Shown here piece by piece: positions 57,512-64,000 of a stretch of DNA of 64,000 nt. Both the position numbers and the translations under genes were made by a program. The notes below the pieces were generated by a model. The model saw only the letters and a list, made by a program, of their open reading frames with translations. It was not told the origin of the DNA and did no database searches. The stretch spans positions 248,001 to 312,000 of the forward strand of contig NZ_LBJG01000005.1 in the NCBI RefSeq assembly GCF_028128765.1, in the 5' to 3' direction. Origin of the DNA: Bradyrhizobium sp. CCBAU 51627. Lineage in GTDB: Bacteria; Pseudomonadota; Alphaproteobacteria; Rhizobiales; Xanthobacteraceae. Within the stretch, counting starts at the first letter, position 1. Every line of letters starts with the position of its first letter.

Positions 57512-58203
57512 ACAGCCTCGATTTCTCCATCGTCGCCCAAGCCTGGCCTTATCTGTGGTCGGGATTGCTGTTCTCGCTCGCGCTGACGGCTGCGGCTTTC
57601 GTCATCGGCATGATCCTCGGCACCCTGTTCGCACTCGTTCAGCACTTCGAGGTGCCCGTCGCCGGCAGACTCGTACGTGCCTACATCGCCTTGATCCGCT
57701 CGATCCCGCTGATCCTCGTCCTGTTCTGGTTCTTCTTTCTGGTGCCCATCGTGCTTGGTCATCTCAGCGGCAACGGCCGTCCGGTTCCGATCGGCGCCAC
57801 ATGGACCGCCTTCATCACCTTCGGCCTGTTCGAGGCGGCCTATTATTCCGAGATCATTCGCGTCGGATTGCGCGCGGTGAACCGGGGACAGTTCGAGGCC
57901 TGCCAGGCGCTCGCGCTCTCCACCTTCCATACCTACCGCTGCGTGATCCTGCCTCAGGTGCTCCGTGTGGCGAGCCCGATCATCCTGAGCCAGACCATCA
58001 TCCTGTTCCAGGATACCTCACTGGTCTACGTTCTGTCCCTGACCGACCTGCTCGGTGCGGCCTCCAAGCTCGCGCAGCTCAATGGTCGCCTGGTCGAGAT
58101 GTATCTCGTCGTTGCACTGGTCTATCTCGGCGTCAGCTCGGCAGCCTCGCAATGTGTCGCGTCGCTACGCAAACGCTATGCGATGGCCGGTGCACACCGA
58201 TAG
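57508..58203 (+). CDS. Amino-acid ABC transporter permease (GltK-like)
   Basis: The 231-residue product has five or six membrane segments and the motif [20 protein letters not shown] then [14 protein letters not shown] near residue 130. Overlap with the upstream permease shows translational coupling. It is the partner of the GltJ-like protein. Confidence 0.92.
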   Translation: MNSLDFSIVAQAWPYLWSGLLFSLALTAAAFVIGMILGTLFALVQHFEVPVAGRLVRAYIALIRSIPLILVLFWFFFLVPIVLGHLSGNGRPVPIGATWTAFITFGLFEAAYYSEIIRVGLRAVNRGQFEACQALALSTFHTYRCVILPQVLRVASPIILSQTIILFQDTSLVYVLSLTDLLGAASKLAQLNGRLVEMYLVVALVYLGVSSAASQCVASLRKRYAMAGAHR

Positions 58204-58238
58204 ACGATCGATCGATAACACCGCCCTGGGAGAAGCAG

Positions 58239-59009
58239 ATGTTTCAGGAGACTGCCGTGAACGTGACCAGCCGGTCGTCGGCAATTGTCGCTGTCGAAAA
58301 TCTCGTAAAGCGATTTGGCCAATTCACGGCCCTTAATGACATCAACCTGACCGTCGCCGCCGGCGAGAAGATCGTCCTTTGCGGTCCATCGGGCTCGGGC
58401 AAATCGACGCTGATCCGCTGCATCAACCACATCGAGAAGCATGACGGCGGCCGGATCGTGGTTACCGGCGTCGAGCTGACGGACCGGATGACCGACATCA
58501 ATAGCGTTCGCCGCGAGGTCGGGATGGTGTTCCAGAGTTTCAATTTGTTCCCTCATCTCTCAATTGTCGAGAACTGCATGCTCGCCCCGATGAAGGTGCG
58601 CGGACTGTCCCGCGAAGAGGCGCATGAGCGCGCGATGGGTGTTCTTCGCCAGGTGCGCATCCACGATCAGGCCGGCAAGTATCCCGGGCAGCTCTCCGGC
58701 GGACAGCAGCAGCGCGTCGCCATCGCGCGTGCCTTGTGCATGCAGCCTAAGATAATGCTGTTTGATGAGCCAACCTCGGCGCTCGATCCGGAGATGGTCA
58801 AGGAGGTGCTCGACACTATGATCGGACTCGCCCGAGGCGGCATGACGATGATCTGCGTCACCCACGAAATGGGCTTTGCCCGCGAAGTCGCCGACCGCGT
58901 GGTCTTTATGGATCGCGGGACCATCGTCGAGGAAGCTGATCCCGAAACCTTCTTTCGCGCCGCCCGCACCGAGCGAGCAAAGGGCTTTCTTCAGCAGATC
59001 ATTCATTAG
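58239..59009 (+). CDS. Amino-acid ABC transporter ATP-binding protein (GltL-like)
   Basis: The 256-residue ATPase starts at ATG 58,239 after GGGAG. Walker A is [18 protein letters not shown], the Q-loop [14 protein letters not shown], the signature [15 protein letters not shown], Walker [15 protein letters not shown] and the H-loop [14 protein letters not shown], all typical of polar amino-acid importers. It is the last gene of the operon; the IS5-like element begins about 115 bp later. Confidence 0.94.
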   Translation: MFQETAVNVTSRSSAIVAVENLVKRFGQFTALNDINLTVAAGEKIVLCGPSGSGKSTLIRCINHIEKHDGGRIVVTGVELTDRMTDINSVRREVGMVFQSFNLFPHLSIVENCMLAPMKVRGLSREEAHERAMGVLRQVRIHDQAGKYPGQLSGGQQQRVAIARALCMQPKIMLFDEPTSALDPEMVKEVLDTMIGLARGGMTMICVTHEMGFAREVADRVVFMDRGTIVEEADPETFFRAARTERAKGFLQQIIH

Positions 59010-59123
59010 CAGAGTTCGCCGCTTTGGGTCGAACACTGCCCAAAGGAAAGGTTTAAGTCGGCTCCGGGTCATGAACGACAAAACTCAAGGTGAGCATAAT
59101 AGGTCCGCTTTCGGGTGCATAGC

Positions 59124-59982
59124 GACTCTGTTGAGCCCGACAGCCGAGCCATGATTCAAGCCACCCAACGGAAGAGGCCGAATCATGCGCTACGAACTGA
59201 CGGACTATGAGTGGTTTGCCATTAAGCCGATGCTGCCGAATAAGTCGCGCGGCGTGCCACGAGTGAATGACCGTCGTGTCCTCAACGGCATCTTCTGGGT
59301 CTTGCGATCCGGAGCGCCATGGCGCGACCTGCCAGAAAACTTCGGTCCGTACACGACTTGCTACAATCGGTTCGTTCGCTGGCGACGGGCCGGCGTGTGG
59401 GCGAAGCTCATGAGCGCACTGGCCGGCGCCCATGATGCTGCCGTGCAGATGATCGACACTTCCATTGTTCGCGTACATCAACATGGGGCCTGCATCACAA
59501 GAAACCGGCGTCAATCGATGGGAAGGTCACGCGGCGGTCTGACGAGCAAAAATCCACGCGGTGGTCGATAGCAATGGTCTACCGGTACAACTTGCGTTGA
59601 GCCCCGGCGAGGCGCACGACGTTCGACTTGCCGGAAAACTGCTGTCTCGTCTCAAATCCGGATCAATGCTGCCTGCCGACCGTGGCTATGACGCCGATTG
59701 GATCAGAGAGCTTGCCATGAAGAAAGGCGCGTGGGCCAACATCCCGCCGAAAAGCAACCGAAGCGATCCGATCTGCTTTAGCCCCTACCTCTATCGCGCT
59801 CGCAACCAGGTCGAACGGTTCTTCAACAGGATCAAACAATGCCGTCGGGTGGCGACGCGCTACGACAGGCTTGCGGGAAACTACCTTGCCTTCATCCAAC
59901 TCGCATCTATCCGGCTATGGCTGGCCGCGCGTTATGAGTCCGCGCCCTAGTTCATCTGGCGGTGGGCTTTGTTGCAGAGGTC
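59124..59982 (+). mobile_element. IS5-family (IS427-like) insertion sequence, approximate ends
   Basis: A transposase frame of the IS5 family is flanked by partly complementary ends. GACTCTG (59,124) and CAGAGGTC (59,975-59,982) are followed inward by GCCC-containing words. The resulting 859 bp suits the family. The inverted repeats are imperfect and no target duplication is evident, so the ends are tentative. Confidence 0.5.
59185..59950 (+). CDS. IS5-family transposase in two frames
   Basis: The first frame (59,185-59,571) encodes MRYELTDYEWFAIKPMLPNK and the first catalytic Asp (QMIDTSIV). The second (to 59,950) encodes the second Asp (LPADRGYDADW) and the Glu (NQVERFFNRIK). The change falls at a run of five A (59,548-59,552), where the usual reading SKIHAVVD needs four. 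The second frame is +1 to the first. This may be programmed frameshifting, as known for IS427-type elements, or a one-base insertion. Confidence 0.82.
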
Positions 59983-60164
59983 GCGCGCTCACTTCTAAAA
60001 GTGAGAAGCTGAGTTGCAGTTGCTGTGGCTCGTACGGCAATGCCCATGGCCGAGCGTTCCGATCCTTCGATATCGTCCTGATTTCGAGCTAGAACCCGAC
60101 TTCGAAGGAACTGCAGTCTTGTCGGTATTGCAAAGCAGGGTTGATTATTCGCCCCGTTGTTTTG

Positions 60165-60182
60165 TCCAAGTCATTGATTTGA
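60165..60182 (+). repeat. 18-bp repeat, detached left end of the 113-bp element (right copy)
   Basis: TCCAAGTCATTGATTTGA is identical to 24,254-24,271. In the left copy it runs straight into the 100-bp part. Here 45 bp plus the IS66 element and its target duplication intervene before the 100-bp part resumes at 62,766. Confidence 0.75.
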
Positions 60183-60207
60183 TGGGAGTCGGCATTCGCG
60201 GCGGACG

Positions 60208-60215
60208 GAACAAGC
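60208..60215. repeat. IS66 target-site duplication, left copy
   Basis: GAACAAGC immediately precedes the left inverted repeat. The same 8 bp follow the right inverted repeat at 62,752-62,759. Eight base pairs is the duplication length known for IS66-family elements. Confidence 0.93.
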
Positions 60216-60235
60216 GTAAGCGCTTAGCCGCAACC

Positions 60236-61825
60236 CTATTGATGCTGGCTTGACGTTTTGCGGAACCGCCATGGCATGAGGTCGTCGATTTCGCTTTGGG
60301 GATGGCCGGCAATGATCGCCGTGAGCGTTTCGGCGATGTAGGCGACCGGGTTGACGTCGTTGAGCTTACAGGTCGCCACGATGGATGCGAGCAAGGCCCA
60401 GTTTTCGGCTCCGACCTCATGATCGGCGAAGAGCGCGTTTTTTCTGGTCAAGCAGATTGGCCGGATCGCGTTTTCAACCGGATTGGTGTCGAGCTCGAGA
60501 CGCCCGTCATCGAGGAAGCGCGTCAGCCCCTGCCAATGATTGAGCGCGTAGCGGATGTCATCAGCGAGCGTCGAGCCGCTGGAGATCATCGACAGCTGTT
60601 TCTCGAACCACGGCTTCAACGCCTCGACGAGCGGCAGCGAGTGTTCCTTGCGCGCGGCCAGCCTGATATCCGGCGATGAACCGCGTACCATGGCTTCGAT
60701 GGCGTAGAGCTGTGCGATCTGCCGGACGGCGGCCTCGGCGATCGGCGATTTACTGTTGCGGGCCAATTTGACGAAGCGCCGGCGCAAATGGCTCCAGCAA
60801 TGTACGAGCGTCCACGGCCCTTGCGGTCGGGCGACTTCGATCAGCCGATCATAACCGTCATAGGCATCGCACTGCAGGAAGCGTCCGTTGAAGCCGTCCA
60901 GGAACTGCTCAGCGAAGGCGCCGCTGCGACCGGGGGCATATCGGAACAGCACGATCGGCGGACTTGGGCCGCTATGGCCGCGGTCGTCGGAGACGATCGC
61001 CCAGAAGTAGCCCTTCTTCGTTTGACCACGCCCGGGATCGAGCACCGGCGCCGTGGTTTCATCCATGAACAGGCGATCCGCCGCTGCCAGATGACGGCGC
61101 ATGTGGTCGGCAACGGGCTGCAGATGGAAGCAGGCGCGGCCTGACCAATTGCCCAGTGTCGCCCGATCAAGCCGGATCCCCTGGCGCGCATAGATCTCGG
61201 CCTGACGGTAAAACGGCGTATGGTCGCCAAACTTGGAGACGATCACCTGCGCAATCGCCGCTTCGGTCGGTAGTCCGCCAGGCACGACATGCTCCGGCGC
61301 GTGCGCCTGCACGACAGGGCCGGAGCAGCGGCGGCAGATGTATTTCGGGCGGCGCGTGACCAGCACGCGCCATTGTGCCGGGATCACGTCAAGGCGCTTG
61401 CTGACGTCCTCGCCGATCTTCGTCATCGCGCCGCAGCCGCACGGACAGAACGTGCTCGCAGGCTCGAGGATCCGCTCCACCCGCGGCAAATGGGCAGGCA
61501 AGTAACCCCGATTGCGATGACGGTCCTGATCCGATCCAGCGCGCGATCGGCCCCTGATGATCGCCGCAGCCTTCTCCTGTGCCGCGTCCAGGACGCCTTG
61601 CGCGATCTCCACGTCTTCGAGCGGCAAATGGTATTGATCTGGCCGCAGCTTCTCGGACTTCGCTCCGAACTTCTCTCGGCATAGTTCCCCGAGAATGACC
61701 TCCAACCGGCGCCGCGCTTCTTCCGACGTTGCCAGCGCCGCTTGATGTTCGCTCAATGCTGCCTGCGTTTGCGCTAAAAGCGCCTTCAGGCGTTCATTCT
61801 CGTCGCGAAGCGTCGCGGTGCTCAT
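60236..61825 (-). CDS. tnpC: IS66 family transposase TnpC
   Basis: From ATG 61,825 (MSTATLRDENERLKALLA) the product has about 529 residues. The order is a leucine-zipper-like helix, a zinc-finger segment (FCPCGCGAMTKIG and YICRRCSGPV), and the DDE core with Asp in RLFMDETTAPVLD, Asp in LQCDAYDGYD and Glu in DTNPVENAIRP. The C-terminal IS66 domain ends near LTAIIAGHPQSEIDDLMPWR. It is intact. Confidence 0.95.
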   Translation of the reverse strand: MSTATLRDENERLKALLAQTQAALSEHQAALATSEEARRRLEVILGELCREKFGAKSEKLRPDQYHLPLEDVEIAQGVLDAAQEKAAAIIRGRSRAGSDQDRHRNRGYLPAHLPRVERILEPASTFCPCGCGAMTKIGEDVSKRLDVIPAQWRVLVTRRPKYICRRCSGPVVQAHAPEHVVPGGLPTEAAIAQVIVSKFGDHTPFYRQAEIYARQGIRLDRATLGNWSGRACFHLQPVADHMRRHLAAADRLFMDETTAPVLDPGRGQTKKGYFWAIVSDDRGHSGPSPPIVLFRYAPGRSGAFAEQFLDGFNGRFLQCDAYDGYDRLIEVARPQGPWTLVHCWSHLRRRFVKLARNSKSPIAEAAVRQIAQLYAIEAMVRGSSPDIRLAARKEHSLPLVEALKPWFEKQLSMISSGSTLADDIRYALNHWQGLTRFLDDGRLELDTNPVENAIRPICLTRKNALFADHEVGAENWALLASIVATCKLNDVNPVAYIAETLTAIIAGHPQSEIDDLMPWRFRKTSSQHQ

Positions 61826-61893
61826 GCGCCATGTCGAGCACATCTGCGCCGCCGGCGCCATGCCCAACTCGGTACAGAGTCATTCTGCCGCAC

Positions 61894-62247
61894 TTATCCA
61901 GCGACTTGTGGACGCCGCGCTTCCTCCGGGCGGACCAACCGCCAGTCCAAGCCTTCGAACAATGCCGCGAACATCGCCGGCGATATCCGCATCACGCCGT
62001 TCGCAATCTTTGGCCACACGAACTTGCAACCCTCGAGGCGTTTGTGCACCAGCACCAGGCCCGTTCGATCCCACACCAAAATCTTGATCCGGTCCGCCCG
62101 TTTCGACCGGAACACAAAGGCTGCACCGCTGAACGGATCGAGACCAAGCATCTCCTGCACCTTCGCAGCAAGCCCATCGTGCCCACAGCGGAAGTCGACG
62201 GGCCGCGTCGCGATGTAAATCTTCAGCTCGGCGCCGGGGACAATCAT
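61894..62247 (-). CDS. tnpB: IS66 family accessory protein TnpB
   Basis: The 117-residue product (IS66 Orf2) contains the standard stretches KIYIATRPVDFRCGHDGLAA and DPFSGAAFVFRSKRADRIKI followed by LVWDRTGLVLVHKRLE. It is needed for IS66 transposition; its mechanism is unknown. It overlaps tnpA by 4 bp (ATGA). Confidence 0.94.
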   Translation of the reverse strand: MIVPGAELKIYIATRPVDFRCGHDGLAAKVQEMLGLDPFSGAAFVFRSKRADRIKILVWDRTGLVLVHKRLEGCKFVWPKIANGVMRISPAMFAALFEGLDWRLVRPEEARRPQVAG

Positions 62248-62672
62248 CGTGACGCCCGCACCGGGCGGATCACTCGAGACAGCTGCTCCCCATCTATCGC
62301 CGCGTCCGTCCGCACGACGACGTCGCCAATCGCAATCTCGAGCTTGACTGTCGGAACGTGACGCTCCTCAAACGGCCCCTCCACGACCAGCGGCGCGAAC
62401 GGCGGCTGCGGAGCCTCGCACGACGGCAATTCGCCGCGCTGTCGGAAGCGTCGTCGCCAATCGTAAATTTGCCAGCGCGTCGCCCCGTGCTTGCGCGCCA
62501 CCTCCGCCACCTGAGCGCCGGGCAGCAGACTTTCGGCGACGATCCGAGCCCGCTCGGCCTCTGAACGCACGCGACGCCCGGACGGTCCCTCAAGCACCTC
62601 AAGCCGGCTGACTGCTCCAGACCCAACTGATGAGCTGTCCAAATGGGCGTCTTTTTTGCCGTCCAATCCCAT
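62244..62672 (-). CDS. tnpA: IS66 family accessory protein TnpA
   Basis: The 142-residue product from ATG 62,672 (MGLDGKKDAHLDSSSVGSGA) has a helix-turn-helix (AERARIVAESLLPGAQVAEV, then ARKHGATRWQIYDWRRRF), as in the IS66 Orf1/IS3 OrfA type. It is likely to bind the element ends. It is first in the tnpABC operon. Confidence 0.9.
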   Translation of the reverse strand: MGLDGKKDAHLDSSSVGSGAVSRLEVLEGPSGRRVRSEAERARIVAESLLPGAQVAEVARKHGATRWQIYDWRRRFRQRGELPSCEAPQPPFAPLVVEGPFEERHVPTVKLEIAIGDVVVRTDAAIDGEQLSRVIRPVRASR

Positions 62673-62751
62673 CCCAAACCTCCGTTCAAGCCGGAGGCTT
62701 CTTCGCACATCTAATCCAACCCCGAAGCCAGGGTATTGGCTGAGCGCTTAC

Positions 62752-62759
62752 GAACAAGC
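62752..62759. repeat. IS66 target-site duplication, right copy
   Basis: GAACAAGC directly after the right inverted repeat matches 60,208-60,215 exactly. Confidence 0.93.
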
Positions 62760-62765
62760 TGAGCC

Positions 62766-62866
62766 ATTTGACGGTTTTTCCGACGGTTTGACAAAAGTCG
62801 CAAGACGCGACCGAGGAAAGACCGTCAGGAATTCTGATGGTTCTGACGGTCTTTTCCTGAGACCGG
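62766..62866 (+). repeat. ~100-bp repeat element, right copy
   Basis: This matches 24,267-24,366 in direct orientation with about seven substitutions and no gaps. It includes GTCGCAAGACGCGAC (5-bp arms) and the hairpin GACCGTC/GACGGTC followed by TTTT. It begins 6 bp after the IS66 target duplication. Confidence 0.85.
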
Positions 62867-63281
62867 CTGCCGAAGCTTGCAGCGCCGGTTCGCGAGCAAT
62901 GAGCCGCGTAAAAGCCTCGTGGTCGAGGTCGCATTCGCGAAGGCGAAATTGCGGTTGCTCACCATCCGATTGCGTCTTGGAGGCATTCGCGTCGGCGACC
63001 TAGCGCGATGCGAGGAAACTTCCATCTCCCGCCAACGTTAGATTGGTCGACTGGCCAGCCAATAGCGTTTGGCTTTCTAAAAGGAAGCCGTCGATCAGGG
63101 GCGAGCCGCGCTTTGTAAAGAACCGGCGCCTTCCTTTTGAGCATGCGTCCGGACGGCTACGTCATGGCCCACAGGATAAGTCCCACGCTGACGAAGAGAC
63201 TGCGCACTTCTACCAGACTTGACTCAAACACCATTAGGGCCAGTGGGAATGTGAACATTCGGTTTGTTTGGCGAGGTGACG
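62867..63281. other. 415-bp region before the FAD monooxygenase, no gene seen
   Basis: There is no coding frame with normal codon bias or recognisable product. The last part (63,200-63,281) is AT-richer and carries GAGGTGAC before the monooxygenase start, so it probably includes that gene's promoter. Confidence 0.45.
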
Positions 63282-64000
63282 ATGGCTCTTCCAGCCAATA
63301 ACGAAATCGTAATCGTTGGTGCGGGTCCGGTGGGGCTCGCGCTCGGTGCCGAGTTGCGTCGCCTGCACGGCGCTCCGCTCCTGCTGGATCGACAGGCGGA
63401 GAGCGCGAACACCTCACGTGCCGCTGTGATCCACGCTCGTACCTTAGAAGTTCTGGAGTCCGTCGGCGCCACTTCGGAGTTGATCGCCCAAGGCGTGAAG
63501 GTGCCGATTTTCCGAGTGAGAGATCGCGATAGGGTCCTGTTGGAGATCGACTTCTCCAACTTGGACGGGTTAACGTCCTATCCTTTCACGATCATGTGCC
63601 CGCAACAGAAGACTGAAGCGGTCCTGCTTAGCCGCTTGCGTGCATTCCGAGGCGATGTTCAGCGGCCGGTCGATGTCTCGGCCATCGACGTTGGCAAGCA
63701 GAGAATCGATGTAATGGCTCGCGCTGATGACGGGACCCAAGCGATCCAAACCCAGTGGCTCGTCGGCTGTGATGGCGCTCACAGCACCGTGCGCGAAGCC
63801 ATTGGCGTCGAGTTTGAGGGAGGAGCCTACGAAGAAAGCTTCGTCCTCGCCGACGTGACGATGGATTGGCCGCTGTCTCGCGACGAGGTGAGCCTTTTCT
63901 TTTCGCCTGCCGGGCTTGTTGTGGTCGCCCCACTGCCACAAGGACAATTCCGTATTGTCGCGACGGCCAATGACGCTCCGGAACGGCCCGATCCGTCATT
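63282..64000 (+). CDS. FAD-dependent monooxygenase, N-terminal part (cut by window edge)
   Basis: The frame opens at ATG 63,282 (MALPANNEIVIVGAGPVGLA) and continues past the window edge, 239 codons visible. It has the dinucleotide fold GAGPVGLALGAELRR and an Arg-rich FAD contact. The second FAD motif is LVGCDGAHSTVREAIG near residue 157. This is the flavoprotein hydroxylase (UbiH/PheA/TetX) family. Such enzymes hydroxylate aromatic rings with NAD(P)H and O2. The lack of the C-terminus prevents finer placement. Confidence 0.85.
   Translation, partial: MALPANNEIVIVGAGPVGLALGAELRRLHGAPLLLDRQAESANTSRAAVIHARTLEVLESVGATSELIAQGVKVPIFRVRDRDRVLLEIDFSNLDGLTSYPFTIMCPQQKTEAVLLSRLRAFRGDVQRPVDVSAIDVGKQRIDVMARADDGTQAIQTQWLVGCDGAHSTVREAIGVEFEGGAYEESFVLADVTMDWPLSRDEVSLFFSPAGLVVVAPLPQGQFRIVATANDAPERPDPS

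Larger units (their letters stand above)
59983..60215. other. Gap between IS5-like and IS66 elements
   Basis: About 230 bp without a coding frame. It includes the 18-bp sequence TCCAAGTCATTGATTTGA at 60,165-60,182, identical to 24,254-24,271, and the left target duplication of IS66. It is probably remnant DNA of an earlier insertion. Confidence 0.5.
60216..62751 (-). mobile_element. Complete IS66-family insertion sequence
   Basis: The 2,536-bp element has terminal inverted repeats. The left end begins GTAAGCGCTTAGCCGCAACC, and the right end, read inward, begins GTAAGCGCTCAGCCAATACC. An exact 8-bp target duplication (GAACAAGC) flanks it. It encodes tnpA, tnpB and tnpC on the minus strand, all intact. 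All parts of a mobile IS66 are present and the duplication is unmutated, so the insertion is recent. Confidence 0.95.

Overview
The window looks like a chromosomal segment of a Bradyrhizobium-type alphaproteobacterium (Nitrobacteraceae). The evidence is the uniformly high GC, GC-ending codons, large antisense open frames, short palindromic intergenic repeats, and an abundance of ABC importers and amide/ureide catabolism genes. No rRNA, tRNA or CRISPR array was recognised by eye.

Left part (1-24,140) is mostly housekeeping. In order it holds a cut-off MFS transporter with a divergent LysR regulator; a three-gene minus-strand operon (YaiI-type protein, ABC-F ATPase, D-threonine aldolase/D-serine dehydratase-like enzyme); a double-hotdog protein; an orphan CoxL-type molybdenum hydroxylase subunit; a Ppx/GppA phosphatase with rlmE; a DHA2 efflux pump; guaB; a chemoreceptor; a quinone-oxidoreductase-like MDR enzyme; a metallophosphoesterase; an RsmB-type RNA methyltransferase; a cold-shock protein; and guaA.

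Middle part (24,140-41,030) begins just past guaA with a ~113-bp element that recurs, interrupted, near 60.2/62.8 kb. It carries a TetR/VOC pair and then a partly decayed ureide/amide/hydantoin gene cluster. That cluster contains an intact amidase, a frameshifted MFS gene, HIU hydrolase, a PotABCD-type importer, an amidase pseudogene, a cysteine-less Asp/Glu-racemase-family protein with its GntR regulator, an SsuABC/TauABC-type importer, an arylmalonate-decarboxylase-like protein, a hydantoinase, and a remnant of an FMN monooxygenase.

A short-chain amide (formamide/acetamide/urea) utilisation locus fills 41,260-53,484. An NCS1-transporter/histidine-kinase/receiver fusion and a LuxR-type response regulator are divergent from an eight-gene operon. 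The operon encodes a five-component UrtABCDE/FmdDEF-type importer, formamidase FmdA, zinc-ribbon FmdB and aliphatic amidase AmiE. I read it as sense, import, hydrolyse to ammonia plus acid.

Right part (53,594-64,000) holds an IclR regulator divergent from a class V aminotransferase-like PLP enzyme and a GltIJKL-type amino-acid importer. It also holds an IS5-family element with a frameshifted transposase and a complete IS66-family element with matched inverted repeats and an 8-bp target duplication. The last gene is an FAD monooxygenase cut off by the window edge. The most distinctive items are the transporter-kinase fusion, the duplicated start region inside the amide operon, the AMDase-like/cysteine-less racemase pair in the hydantoinase cluster, and the direct repeats bracketing ~38.5 kb next to guaA.
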